From: Nepenthes gracilis
Lineage: Eukaryota > Streptophyta > Magnoliopsida > Caryophyllales > Nepenthaceae
Length of the DNA stretch: 64,000 nucleotides
Direction of reading: 5' to 3'
Assembly: GCA_033239525.1 (NCBI GenBank)
Contig: BSYO01000034.1
Span: forward strand, 1,674,001-1,738,000
In this document: one piece after another, positions 23,215 through 34,764 of the stretch
How the letters are laid out: each line of letters opens with the position of its first letter
Position numbering within the stretch: the stretch's first letter is position 1
Notes under the pieces: generated by a model
Told to the model about the DNA's origin: nothing
The model's database searches: none
What the model saw: the letters and a program-made list of their open reading frames with translations, nothing else
Program-made: the position numbers and the translations under genes

Positions 23215-23460
23215 TGATTATAAACTGTCGTAGGCGAACCTCAGGGCTGCCTGCAGAAGTTGAGGGGTACTGCAATGCCATTGGATTAAATCCAACGGCC
23301 TATGACTTTTGTTATTAAAAAAAGAAAAAAAAAATTATTATTATTATTTTATTATAGGAAAATAGTGGGTTGTTGGATTTGAAATTTAACAGCCCCGGAG
23401 GTGCTACAAACGCTGCGATGTCCATACGGCATCGTAGCACCCACGTTCTTACATTTTTTT
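23215..23460. mobile_element. Possible MITE with imperfect inverted ends
   Basis: The left side has ATTAAATCCAACGGCC. The right side, read inverted, has TTCAAATCCAACAACCCAC. GC-rich ends flank an AT-rich centre. The overall fold-back layout suggests a short DNA transposon, but no clean target duplication was found. Confidence 0.3.
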
Positions 23461-24009
23461 CACTTGCAACAGTTAAAAGAGAATAAACAACAGATACACA
23501 CAAACGTACAATCATCAGTATGATTAATATTATAATGTGCATAAGCAATCAGCACAAGAAAGATCATAGCCATAGATTAAAATATTAATCAATAAATCAG
23601 ATATTGATCGACATATATCAGTATCAAATCCTCCGATATTAATATGTTTTGATATTGCGATAGAATTGCAATATTTTATCCTATCGGCAACGTATCATCC
23701 ATATTTGTCTGGTCAACTTAAAATTATTAGAAATTTTTTTATTTAATATATTCAATATCGATACGTATACCTAATATGTTGGGATGGGTCACTCATTGTA
23801 AGTCCAATCCCACTATACATATACAATTTTTTTTTAATTTTCAGAAGCAAGAGGGTTTTTGCACACTGTCTGCGCAACGTCCACTCTGGTGGAGCTATTG
23901 GGTGAAGTTTCCACAAGAAGTTCATGAGCTTCTGACTTGAGCACGGATTTCATTGTATTTTCAATAGGCATCCGCTAAAAGACTATAAGCCAACTGTTTA
24001 AGCTGATTG

Positions 24010-24466
24010 TGCAAGGTATAAATACCTTATTTTAGTTACAGGTTAATATGCAGGCTTTATCCAAAGTTTCATGAACTCTAAAATAAACAGAGAAAGAGAA
24101 GAAGTGAAAATTTTACTCATTAATTTGAATTTTGAATCATATTTAATTCTCTGCCAACATTAGGTATATTATTTTTACTATTGAGAATAATATTTTTACC
24201 CGCTGTTTTCTTCTCATTCCTTCATATACTTTTCTTAGTTTGGACTATTCATAGAAATATTATATCTTAAGTTGTTGAAAATTTTTGTTACCGGTCTCAT
24301 CATAAAGTATGTATTCATAAATATATCGTCTCGTGGTTTTTTTCCTAATTCTCAAATGGATTTTCCATGTTAAAAATTTTATCTCTCATCATTGTTTATT
24401 ATATTATTATTGTATGTTATCATATTGTTTCTTCATAAATTTAAACAAAAGGTTCAATAACGCTCC
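24010..24466 (+). repeat. Copia LTR fragment
   Basis: Contains CGTGGTTTTTTTCCTAATTC, then GGATTTTCCATGTTAAAAAT (hairpin, 24332-24378), and ends near TAAATTTAAACAAAAGG, the layout of the copia LTR 3' end at 34576-34712. The 5' boundary is uncertain. Confidence 0.5.
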
Positions 24467-24708
24467 TTGTAAAGATCTTAGATATGAGAGTAAAGTTTGG
24501 TGACCAAAAACCAACATAATATATCCGATATCAATATAACTATAAACGATACTAATATCGATATTTATTCATAATGCCAAGGGAAGAAATATGCAGCAGA
24601 GCAAAGCAAAACCATGGAAGCCCTAAAGTAGCTAACAGAAAGATAATAATCAAAGGATGATATATATAACCAAATTTACACACAATGTTACCAGAGGGCC
24701 AGGAAGCT

Positions 24709-25745
24709 TTAGAATGATCCAAATGTATCTCACCACTGCAGTTCATATAAAGAAAACCATCTTCTTCATCTTTATGTTCCATAGATTGCTGACATCAACC
24801 CCTCTGCATCATAAAAAAAGAAGAGAGAAGAAAAAAAGAGCATATAAGAAAATCAATATATGAATGTGGAAAAGGTTAGAATTAAAGGGAGGGGATGGGG
24901 AAAGAGAAATATATCTCTTCTCACCAGTGGAAGGCAGAACATTCTTCACAAATATGAATATAGCCTTCTCAGCACCAAGTCTTATCCTCTTTCGAACCAC
25001 CTCGACAAACTGCCCAACAGTTGAGTCGGCTAGAACCAGTGTCTGCTCTTTCACACTAATTCTACTTACCATGAGGGAAAGGTTTCCATAACAAGCCCCA
25101 TATTCACTAGACCCAGATAACCTCGAAGGCTCATATTCATTGTGTGGTGCCGCTGGTGCCACATGATCCTAAAGTTCCTCTAGGATTTGAAGCAGTACAT
25201 TGAAGTGTGGTAACAATGTTAGAATCCATGACCATCATCTCACCTTTCCAATAAAAAACTAGCCTTAATGTCTGAGAGAAAATGTTCATTTTTAACTTTG
25301 ATGCATAGGGAAGGGTGAGTTGGTCGGTATAAAAACTATGCCATTGGTTTGGGCAGCTGGATAGATCATGCAGCCCACTTTTGATCGTTGAATTCATTCA
25401 TTTGTGTTGAATATTGCATATACAAGACTACCATTTATAGTATGGATCACATAATATCTATCACAGTCATTCTAAAATAACAGAATACATTCAAGGAAGG
25501 TAAGAAGTATAAATAAACTAATCGCATTTTGTTACAAGCAACAAGCTTTAATTTTACTTCAAAAAAAGCAACCTGCATAAAGAACATATTATCACAAGGA
25601 GGAAGAGGTGACTACCTTCTTTTTGCCAGTATCAGCAATGTATCACTTCTTTCAGCTTCTCTACAATAATCTAAAATTCACCATACAGGTAGTCTATTAG
25701 GATATTTCTTGCTGATACGATCAACTTTGGCCAGCCAGCCTTTTT
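24709..25745 (-). pseudogene. ATG8: ATG8 (autophagy ubiquitin-like protein) pseudogene
   Basis: Minus-strand exons in ATG8 order. Exon at 25616-25740 reads ISKKYPNRLPV, then pieces of the IVEKAERSD segment split by frameshifts. Exon at 25042-24925 reads [20 protein letters not shown] then [16 protein letters not shown] and ends at a GTGAGAAG donor. Exon at 24803-24709 gives LMSAIY, then after a 2-base loss EHKDEEDGFLYMNCSGE, then a 1-base loss before the end. ATG8 is lipidated at a C-terminal glycine and builds autophagosomes. Here that glycine is out of frame. Introns sit where plant ATG8 genes have them, so this is a decayed gene copy, not a processed one. The N-terminal exon was not found with confidence. 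Confidence 0.8.
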
Positions 25746-27209
25746 TGTCATAGAACACAGCATTAAAAGCACATCACAACTAATAGTACAAGAACAACGT
25801 ACTACATATACAAGATAAATGTTCTCTCTGTCTCTCCCGCCTTTGTTATTGGCACTTAAAGTGTGGCAATGCCGTATGCATTGAGGAAATGATGGAACAT
25901 TTCCATCAACTTATCATTTGGCTTCATAGCCTCATATATACAGAGAGAGATTTAAGATTTCCACGAAACATTGCTCCAAAAAAATAGAGTGGCGAACATG
26001 AATTGTCAGTAAGAAAACTGTTCGACTCTAATCAAAGGAGGCTTACCAATACATGAAATGAATTTATCCAGAAGGAACCTACAGAGGTCATAAATACTTT
26101 ATTGAAAATGTGTTAGGAAATATCATTTTGCTGCATTGTCATTTTCAATAAGACAATAGACCACACCCAGTTGAACCCAGGGGTTTTCAACAACTGCAAA
26201 GAAACTCCTTATCTTTATGCTTAATGAAGAGATCTGAAGTTCAAAGCAATCACTTCAGCCCTTTTCCTGTGAAACTTAGACATACACATCATTACCATTA
26301 CATATTATCAGCAAACAAGAAATTATAATACAATATTAAGAGACCAAAAGTGTGAATACCAATATGCACCATATCTATCTCGTTTTGATATTTCTGTAGC
26401 CATTCCATTTCATTTTCTCAACTCTGTCTCCCACTATGGAGTTCTTTTCTTTTCGTCCATTAAGGCAACTCTTACAAATTACATGAAAATGCAAGCAAAA
26501 CTGAGTTTCACTCGTTTATTAGCAGTAATGAAATTGAAGGAATCAGAACGCAGAGTCAACAATTTCTGCCAAACAGCACATTCTAAAGTTTATTCAGCCT
26601 ATGATAGTATGGAAATACAATTTTTTTTTGTAAGTCAGTGTTATTTGCTTGCCCACCTTGGAAATACAGACTTCATTACGACAGGCAGATTCACTATTCA
26701 CAGACGCAGAACGGAAGTTCCATAATGTATTGGCTCCCCAAAATGTTCCAAGGGAAAACCGCAAGGTAAATCAAATGCCACCCTCCCATCCTCCTTTCCC
26801 ATTGAACCTGTAAAAAAGTAAAGGGTACCCTCAGAAACATACGTTAGGTAAACCAGCAATACGGCATCAATGATCAGCAAAGAAAAATCACACATTTCTC
26901 CATTATACCACCATAAAATTCACAGGCGTAACAATAAATCAGAATAAACTCATCAATAAACAAGTAGCTGCATCACATCACAAATTTACATCGATTCCAA
27001 ACAGAGAGGGGGATACCAAGCGGGGTTACATTGGTTTTGAGTCACTCTCTTTAGTCCAATGCTTAATGGAAAGATCATTTGGAAGACGAACGATATTAGT
27101 GCAGAGCTCACTCGAATGAAGATGTGAAGCAATAATCAGGTAATGTTTGTCCATCAAGCAATTAAGTTTATTGGAGTTTCTGTGCAAAACTCCAAAAGAG
27201 GATTGACTA
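25746..27209. other. AT-rich DNA, probably intron or upstream part of the ATG8 relic
   Basis: No clear gene. A minus-strand piece at 26725-26815 follows a good acceptor (TTTTTTACAG) and reads MGKEDGRVAFDLPCGF then PLEHFGEP. It could be a degraded first coding exon but does not match ATG8 well enough to call. Confidence 0.35.
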
Positions 27210-28148
27210 TGTTGGATTTTCAATTACTCCCTCATGGGTGTCACAACCAAAAAAAAAGTTCATAACGAGAACTAGTGATATTTGCATGTGACACGCTTAC
27301 GCGAAGAAGTTAAGGGTTGTACGGTACTTGTGCGATGATCAATCAAAAGTTGGTCTATGGTTACTCGAGCGACAAAAGACACTAAAGGGTCGCATGATAT
27401 CCATGCAAGAGCTAACTAATCACTGGTCAAAGATTAGTTAAGTAGTGCATGATGGCCATTTTAGGAACGCACATGAGCTGTCAATTTAGAAGAGTCGCGC
27501 CAAATGCATGTCAAAGAGAAGCACGGATGTATTGTCCAGAATGGTCGCATTTGATGCGCGCTTAAAGCACGCTTGTGCACCATTTTTCCAAAAAGATGGT
27601 GTCTAATGAGTGCTTGATCGGCGCTCGTACATTGCTTCTGATATAAAGTCACATTTGACACGATTTTTGGACACCTAAATTATATTTTTACACAAGGAGC
27701 GCCGCACATATAGAGAAAAGAAAAATAGATGAGATGAAGAGGTTCGATATTTGGTTGAAATCTAATTTGAGTTTGTTCTTCACGAAAAGGGACTACATTG
27801 TTCTAGTGTTAATTTTTATGATGTGTTTTTGTTTTATTACTCTCATTTCCTAGCGTATTTTCTCCTATAAATTATTAGGTATGATAAAAGGGTTAGTATT
27901 CAACCATTCTTACTTAATTTTGTTGTAAAAAATTTTGAAAAAAGTTATTTATAATCAACACTATCATTATAATGAATTTGTCAAAATTTGACACATAATT
28001 TTTTTTCAGTTGAAAAAATTTTTTCACTTTAAAAACATATTATATTCTTGTATTCTATATATTCATGAGTATGGTGGTTATAATTTGACTGGGTGTTTGA
28101 GTTCGTTTCGTCACACCGAATTGTATATAGTTTGGTTGAATCCCAGCA
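27210..28148 (+). mobile_element. Copia-type solo LTR, plus strand
   Basis: It starts TGTTGGATTTTCAATTACTC and ends GAATCCCAGCA, TG...CA ends with no internal region. Its middle (AAGGAGCGCCGCACA, ACCATTCTTACT) matches the LTR ending at 46124. Flanks are GACTA (left) and GATCA (right), similar but not identical, so the target duplication is doubtful. Confidence 0.6.
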
Positions 28149-28235
28149 GATCAAACCAAAGTTTCTGAGAATAGTGAACAAAAATCAAAAAGAACACTGA
28201 AATTAAAAGGTCGTTTAGAGGAGTAAAGATCTTAC

Positions 28236-28440
28236 CAGAGAGAGAGAGAGAGAGAGAATCGGACAATCGACAAGGAGGAATAGAAAAGGCAGAGAGAATT
28301 CAACGGACGAGGGCACAACTGCTTCGTTCGAAAACTTCACTCGGGCGAGAGAGAAACCAGCTCTGTGTATCGCCCCTGTACACTGGCCGGCAAGACAAGT
28401 TACACAGGAAGAGCGAAAGAATCGGTTCGAGCATATTGGT
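28236..28440 (-). other. Possible 5' leader exon of the ATG8 relic
   Basis: Read on the minus strand, a GC-richer stretch without long frames ends in a (CT)n tract and a strong splice donor, CTCTG|GTAAGATC. Plant genes often carry such pyrimidine-rich leaders with a leader intron. It lies upstream of the ATG8 pseudogene on the same strand, with the solo LTR at 27210-28148 inside what would be the leader intron. The link is inference. Confidence 0.35.
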
Positions 28441-28635
28441 ATAAAAATTTTAAAAATTTAAAAATTATAAAAATAAATAATTTCACTTAAAAAATTTTTA
28501 ACATATTTTTCTTTTAATTTTATAAATATTTAAACACATAAAAATATATATATATTTTAAATTTTTTATATATTTAAAATCATAGAGTACATAAATAACA
28601 TTATAAAAATACATATTTTTTTGGCTTTACGTGAG

Positions 28636-28864
28636 GGATCCAGGGGGCGTCATTCTCCCTTGTGGAGGAGGATCGTCCTTCTCCTTATCTTAACCATCAG
28701 ATGTAAAAATCCTTACCCATACGTTTTAAAATGGATAATATAACGCGATCGCTCGATTTTAAATTTAATCATCCAAAAAACGAACCGCTTGATTTACATC
28801 CACGATTTGGTAGAGAACGACCGGTCCTTCTCCACAGGGGAGGCTGATGCCCTCATCAGGGGAG
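28636..28864. mobile_element. MITE absent from the neighbouring duplicate copy
   Basis: Between GTGAG (28631-28635) and ATGACTCCC the copy holds 229 bp that is missing at 29979, where the sequence reads GTGAGATGACTCCC. Its ends are inverted, GC-rich and imperfect (GATCCAGGGGGCGTC against the inverse of CCCTCATCAGGGGAG). The apparent target duplication is GAG, 3 bp. A relative lies at 56530-56775. Confidence 0.7.
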
Positions 28865-29242
28865 ATGACTCCCTTGATTTGATAGCCTGTTATTTTTAAT
28901 AATATTTTTTTAAAATAATTATTAAAATAATAATTTTAAAAATTATTTATAAAATAGTGTAAAATATGTGGGGCCGAGATTTTTAAGAAACAAATAACAA
29001 GTTACCTTAGATTTAATCTAACTGGCAAAGTATTTTTCTTTATTTATTTATTTATTTATTTATTTCATTTGTAAAATTTTATTTTAAAATTATTATAAAA
29101 GTATAATTTCATAAAATATATTTATACTTATATAATAATATTTTAATAATATAAAACTATAAAATTAATATTTTATAAATTTATAAAATACCATTATACT
29201 TAATAAATATTTTAAAATGTATAATTATAAAATTATTATTTT

Positions 29243-29860
29243 ACGAGACCAAGGATCCACACCTTCCTAGCGATGAAGAAAACGATGCATCAAATGTTTA
29301 TATAAGCCCACCAACTCTCAGGCGTCTCCGTTCAAGAAACACACCTTTCCTAGCCAATGAAGGTCGATGCCCCACTGATATAAACCCAAAGTCTCCATCA
29401 AACACACGCTTTCTAAGACGCAGATACTTTCAATCTAAAACCACTCTAACGCTCACCTTCCAATCCCCTCGAAGCCTCCAGATCTCAGAGTCTTCTCCCG
29501 CTCTCTAAGAACTGTTCTCCAAAGCTTCCACGCTTTCAGGACGTAACTTCCACTCGTTCTTTACGAACTGCGAATTGGAAACCATACTCTCAACAAGGCA
29601 CGGGAACGTCCCTGCATCTACGGGCCAACACTCTCGCCAAACTGATTCTCTCTCTCTTTTACTTACCAGCTTACCTTCTAAAGTTCGAAGGCTTGTTATT
29701 GACTTGAGCGTCGGAGTATTTTCAGTGGGACAACCTCTCACAGACACCGAAGCTCTTGTTTACTGAAGTGGTGTGTAAAATTCAGACTCAACAAACGGAG
29801 TCGGATCAAATCGACTACCCGAATCTAAAACCGTTCGAAATCGGGTCCAGGTACACATCA
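29243..29860 (+). repeat. 5'-truncated LTR of the TGATGGGTA family
   Basis: It ends GGTACACATCA. Just before the end it has GGTGTGTAAAATTCAGACTC and GAGCGTCGGAGTATTTTC, as in the LTRs ending at 21910 and 42451. A TATA-like GTTTATATAAGCCC lies near 29300. The TG start is missing. Confidence 0.6.
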
Positions 29861-30224
29861 AATTTTATAAATATTTAAACACATAAAAAAATATATATTT
29901 TTTAATTTTTTATATATTTAAAATCGTAGAGTACATAAATAACATTATAAAAATACATATTTTTTTGGTTTTAGGTGAGATGACTCCCTTGATTTGATAG
30001 CCTGTTATTTTCAATAATATTTTTTAAAAAATAGTTATTAAAATAATAATTTTAAAAATTATTTATAAAATAGTGTAAAATATGTGGGGCCGAGATTTTT
30101 AAGAAACAAATAACAAGTTACCTGGCCACACTTAGTTCGCGGCACAGCACCAGCGTCGTGGCGTCGCCAATTGGATTTAATCTAACTGGCAACGTATTTT
30201 TCTTTTCTTATTTATTTATTTATT

Positions 30225-31370
30225 TATTTATTTCATTTGTAAAATTTTATTTTAAAATTATTATAAAATTATAATTTCATAAAATATATTTATACTTATA
30301 TAATAATATTTTAATAACATAAAACTATAAAATTATTATTTTATAATTTCATAAAACACCATTATACTTAATAAATATTTTAAAATATATAATTATAAAA
30401 TTATTATTTTATAATTTATAAAATATAAATATAAATATGTATTTTATAAATAAAAAAATTAATCTAATTTATAACTAAAGTTATTTATATATATTTTTAA
30501 ATTTTTATAAGTTAATATTTTATAAAAAATAAAAATATATATAAATTAAAAATATAAAACTTAAAAGAAAAGAAAAAGGAGAAGCAACCATGCGACAGAG
30601 TCACTATGACACGTGCCCGCGAAGGAGCCCCCTCCACACCACTTAGTCTACCCCCACCCATATTTAAAAAAATAAATTTTAAAGTTTTATTAAAAATAAA
30701 TAGAAAATAATTTTTTATTATAACTCAAAATTTAAATACCAATAAATTATTATTCTACATTATATCTATGATAAATATAAATATTTTTAAAGAATTAAAA
30801 TAAATAAATAAAATCAGGCTATAAGAACAATACCTATTCAAAATATTTTCTTTAAAATAATAATAAAATATTATTTCACATAAATTTTTTATTTATTCTT
30901 TCACTAATTTTATATATCAAATACTAAAAAAAAAATTAGAATAAAAGGCTGCTTTATGCACATGCAGCACAACCACTGTGTCGTATGTCTACTGCCCAAC
31001 AGGCGAGATGAGGGTCCCTGCGCCGCATTGCCTCCCCCTACCTAATTTTCTTTTATTTTTTTAATTTTATATTTTTAATTTATATATACCTTTAATTTTT
31101 ATAAAATATTAACTTATAAAAATTAAAAAATATAAATAAATTTAGTTATAAATTAGATTAATTTTTTTATTTATAAAATACATATTTATATTTATAATTT
31201 ATAACTTATGAAATAATAATTTTATAATTAGATATCTAAAAATATTTATTAAGTATGATTATATTTTATAAATTTATAAAATAATAATTTTATAATTATA
31301 TATTATTTAAATATTATTATATAAGTAAAAATATATATTATAAAATTATAAAATATAATCCTCCTTGTAT
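30225..31370. repeat. Large AT-rich inverted repeat
   Basis: The left arm, about 30240-30580, is the reverse complement of the right arm, about 31035-31370, over roughly 340 bp with high identity. For example, ATATGTATTTTATAAATAAA on the left matches the inverse of TTTATTTATAAAATACATAT near 31160. The spacer is about 450 bp with two GC-rich islets (30590-30655, 30955-31030). A further partial copy of the right arm follows at about 31376-31600. Confidence 0.7.
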
Positions 31371-31958
31371 AATAAAATTTTAACAATATATGACCATAAA
31401 ATATTATTTTATAAATTTATAAAATATAATTCTATTTATATAATAATATTTTGAAATATATAATTATAAGATTATTATTTTATAAGTTTATAAAATATAA
31501 ATATTTAATCTAATTTATAAACAAATTTATTTATATTTTTAATTTGTATATAAATTTATATTTTATAAATATAATTAAAAAATATATAAATAATAAATAT
31601 AAAAGGGGGTTTAAACAAGTGGGGCACACCACCCCTCGACCAAAAAAAAAAAAAATAATTCCTCAATCAATTATCGTTTATTCAAATGACTAATCAAACA
31701 TTTAAGATATTAAATTTAAATTTCATTCTCATTTTATTTTATTTTATTTATTAAAAATAATTATATTAATAGACAAATGTAATATAATCAAATAAATAAT
31801 ATAATTATATTATTCGATTCAAAAATAATTATATTATTCTCCAAAAAGGAAAGGAAATCAAATGTACCGTTATACAACCACACAGTAATATAATGATTTC
31901 GACAACCATTTTCATAGAGTAATTAAATAGCAATGGCACATATGCAAACTCTCGTACT

Positions 31959-32569
31959 GTTGGCGGGCAACAGACGATTTATTGACCGGAATATAAGAAT
32001 AATTTTCACCTATTTATTCTGATAATAATTTGTGATAAAAGCAACGTATTTATGAAGTAGAGATGCATAATGAGAAAAGCGAATCTTTTAAATTTTACGT
32101 GAAAAACCTACAAATTAAAGGAAAAACCACGAGATATTGAATCACAAAGAATCGTTAAGTATGAGAAAATTACATGAGGCAAAAATAAGAATAGAGTAAA
32201 AATAAACAAAGCCCTCTCACTTTATTTTCACTCGCAGCTCTCTTTCTTTTCATTTTCACTCATCTATTACACTTTTTCTATCTATTTGACCGGTGCCTTC
32301 TCCTTCTTCTTGTTCTTGCCTTACCACCCCCTTTGCTATGTGCAAAGTGTACATACATATACACACGCCCTCACCATAACTTGGTGGTTGGTACTCAATT
32401 TTCAAGTCACCGCACACGCACGCTTTGGTCTGCAGCCCGCACGCGCACAGTCTGCGGCGGGCGCCCAGCATCCTGCCTACAAACCGTCGGCGCTGCTTTG
32501 AAGGCCAGAATGAAACTTCTACCAAACACCCAAAATGGTAGGTTAACTGTATACTTTTTGGGTATGACA
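31959..32569 (-). repeat. Copia-type LTR, minus strand
   Basis: Boundaries TGTTGGCGGGC (left) and GGGTATGACA (right) give TG...CA ends. The hairpin (32100-32133, GTGAAAAACCT...AGGAAAAACCAC) and an AT-rich side followed by a GC-rich U3 side match other antisense copia LTRs here. Flanks GTACT and GTCGT do not form a clean duplication, so the ends are approximate. Confidence 0.55.
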
Positions 32570-32990
32570 GTCGTTCAAGTCTCCCAAATATCTGATATGT
32601 CAACTAAATTTGATTGTCAAATCAACTTCATATTAGCCGATCAAACTGCGTTGGCCAAGTCAGTAGGCTTCATCCTTTTTTTTTTAGATGATTTCATGAC
32701 TTATGACGATCAGCGTATTGATCGGAAAAGTTGACTCGTTCGAGAAGACTCGGTCGATTTTATTTCTGAAATTCCTTCCTCTAGCACATTCGTGTTCGTC
32801 ATCAAGTCTAAGGACTTCCCACACGGAGTGATCGAACACATACTTTAAGAGATCATTTTTGTACAATTGACATTTAATCCCTTACTGATCAAACAAAACA
32901 CGGATTTGAATCCCATCTCCGTTTATTCATAAACCAAAACAAACTTTAATTTTACAAACAAACGCAGAAATCAAGTCTCTCTTTCATCGT

Positions 32991-33251
32991 CTACGTCCGT
33001 TCTTCTTCCGCCTGGTTAATGGGAACAGTGGGCTCAAACAAGCTGAAGGCTCTGTAAGCTGAAATCACAGCCAAAGCGAGGAAGCAGCAGAGAGCTAAGA
33101 AATGGAGGATCAGAGCCATCTTCAGCTTATTGCAAAACCTCCCGTACGAATTGCAGGCTTCGCTCCACGTTATTTCAACGTCCCCCTTGTATGCTAAGTA
33201 CAGCGTTTCCACCGCCGCCGCGCCGGATGTCACCATCAAATAAGCCATCAC
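32991..33251 (-). other. CASP-like gene, exon 3
   Basis: The acceptor is ...GGGAAAAG before GTGATGGC. 87 codons including TAG. It holds TM3, the extracellular loop with two cysteines ([14 protein letters not shown]) and TM4. Confidence 0.9.
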
Positions 33252-33666
33252 CTTTTCCCACAGCAACGACGAATTTTAGTTGCTTCCTAATGGAATAGCA
33301 ATTGTGTTCGATATTTTTAAATTAGAAAGGATTAACGTTTGAATAAGTGTAGTTATTTAAACAGATGTGATTATTTAAATAAATGTAACTATTTAGATAT
33401 AAATTGTTCAAATATATGTGTCTTTTAGAACGGTAGGATGGCCGACTCTGGCCAAAAAACATCAATCCCAGAAATTTAATCAGCAAGAATTTAGTTCATT
33501 AATGGATAAGAGAAGAGGAGGGAAAAATTATAGGTTGTACAGTCGGCCAGAAGAAAAGAAAATTTCACTTTTAAATGGGAAATTAATTACCAAAAAGAAT
33601 AAAATAACTGAAACGGGAAGTAAATGTAAATGGAGAACGCAGAAATGGATATGAATTGATTGATAC

Positions 33667-33778
33667 CTGATCGGAGACAAAAAAGACCCATGCTTTGAGA
33701 ACTAGGCATCTGACCCATGAAGATAGAATAGCAAGAAGAGCATAACCAGAAGCTACGGCAGCAATAAAAACCATATAC
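33667..33778 (-). other. CASP-like gene, exon 2
   Basis: 112 bp between the acceptor TTTTTGCAG and the donor CAG|GTATCA, encoding 37 residues with TM2 ([17 protein letters not shown]...WVRCLV). Confidence 0.9.
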
Positions 33779-33863
33779 CTGCAAAAACGAAATTGTTTTA
33801 TCAAAACAAAACAAAACGTTTTCAGTGTTGTCAAAGCAGGAAATTTCGAACGAGGAATTTTAC

Positions 33864-33956
33864 TTGAGCCCAATTAAGCTGGAAAACACAAGGCTTCCAT
33901 AGTCACTATTATCTTCACGGTTGGTCACAGTCAGCCATGAAGACGCAACACTGAGA
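33864..33956 (-). other. CASP-like gene, 3' part of exon 1
   Basis: 88 bp plus the 5-bp duplication TGAGA (33952-33956). It encodes the end of TM1 and the first loop ([14 protein letters not shown]). The donor is CTCAA|GTAAAA. Confidence 0.9.
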
Positions 33957-34712
33957 TGTTGGGTTATGGATTACTCCTGTGTGGGCCCATACTCACTTGA
34001 TGAGGCCAGTGGAGGTCCATATCCTCACCGCATTGAGAAAGGTCAAGTTGGCTCGCCAGATGCTCGAGCGGATTTTCCAGTACGCCCGCCGCTCGCCGTG
34101 CGCTCGAGAGGAGCTCGAGCTGTTTTTCCAAAATGTTCCCCGCTCGATGTCCACTCGAGCGGATTTTCCAGAATGTGCCCCGCTCGCTAGCCGCTCGAGC
34201 GGTGGCCGGCGCTCGCCGCGAGCTCGACAGCAGCTCGAGCGGGCGCCGGTGATATAAAATGCGGGACTTTCGTTTTTAGGGTTATGAGAACCATTTAAGC
34301 GCCGTTTCAGAGAAGAGAAAAGAGAGAAAAGAGAGAGAAGAAGAAGAAAAGAAAGAATTGAGCCTCCGTTCGGGTTTTCAATCAAGTTTCGGTCTTGGTG
34401 ATCCCACGTCACGAGATTCCCACGCTTAGTGAAGAACGTCTCCGGGTTCCATCTCTTCTCTTATTCTTTATACTTCTTGTACGGGCTGTCCACAATCAGT
34501 TGTTGTTGTATTTCGTGATTTGGGATTTTTGTAACCGGTCAACTGCTGCTAGTAGAAATTTCAAACTCCGTGTCCCGTGATTTTTCTCCCTCGTTTCTTA
34601 GGGAGTTTTCCACGTAAAAATCGTGTCTTTCTTGTTTGTGTGTGCTGTTCGTGTGCTTAACATCGCCTATCACGTATTTTATCGCGGTTCAAACAAGCTT
34701 TTAAATCTAACA
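33957..34712 (+). repeat. 5' LTR of the copia element
   Basis: 756 bp, TGTTGGG...TCTAACA. U3 carries repeated CTCGAGCGG (34055-34245). TATA-like GGTGATATAAAATG near 34250. Hairpin at 34576-34615. Confidence 0.95.
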
Positions 34713-34714
34713 AG

Positions 34715-34726
34715 TGGTATCAGAGA
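34715..34726 (+). other. Primer-binding site of the copia element
   Basis: TGGTATCAGAG lies 2 bp after the LTR end, complementary to the 3' end of initiator methionine tRNA, as in most plant copia elements. Confidence 0.9.
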
Positions 34727-34764
34727 TTTTGGTTCGTGTTGGGTATTGTGACTTGTTTGAATCG

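Larger units (their letters stand above)
28516..30404 (+). repeat. Two direct copies of an AT-rich segment flanking an LTR fragment
   Basis: 28516-29242 and 29861-30404 match over long stretches: AATTTTATAAATATTTAAAC at each start, TATGTGGGGCCGAGATTTTT in the middle, and a (TTTA)n run near 29040 and 30209. Copy 1 has an extra 229-bp MITE; copy 2 has an extra patch near 30120-30170. An LTR fragment lies between them. Confidence 0.75.

Noticed and set aside
25137..25397. 86-codon minus-strand frame as a gene
   Set aside because: It falls in the intron between two ATG8 exons and shows no known family.
26698..26895. First coding exon of ATG8
   Set aside because: It has a good splice acceptor and starts MGK with a later LEH, but the rest does not match ATG8. 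Too weak to call.
27210..28148. Perfect target duplication for this LTR
   Set aside because: The flanks GACTA and GATCA differ at two positions, so the duplication is not claimed.
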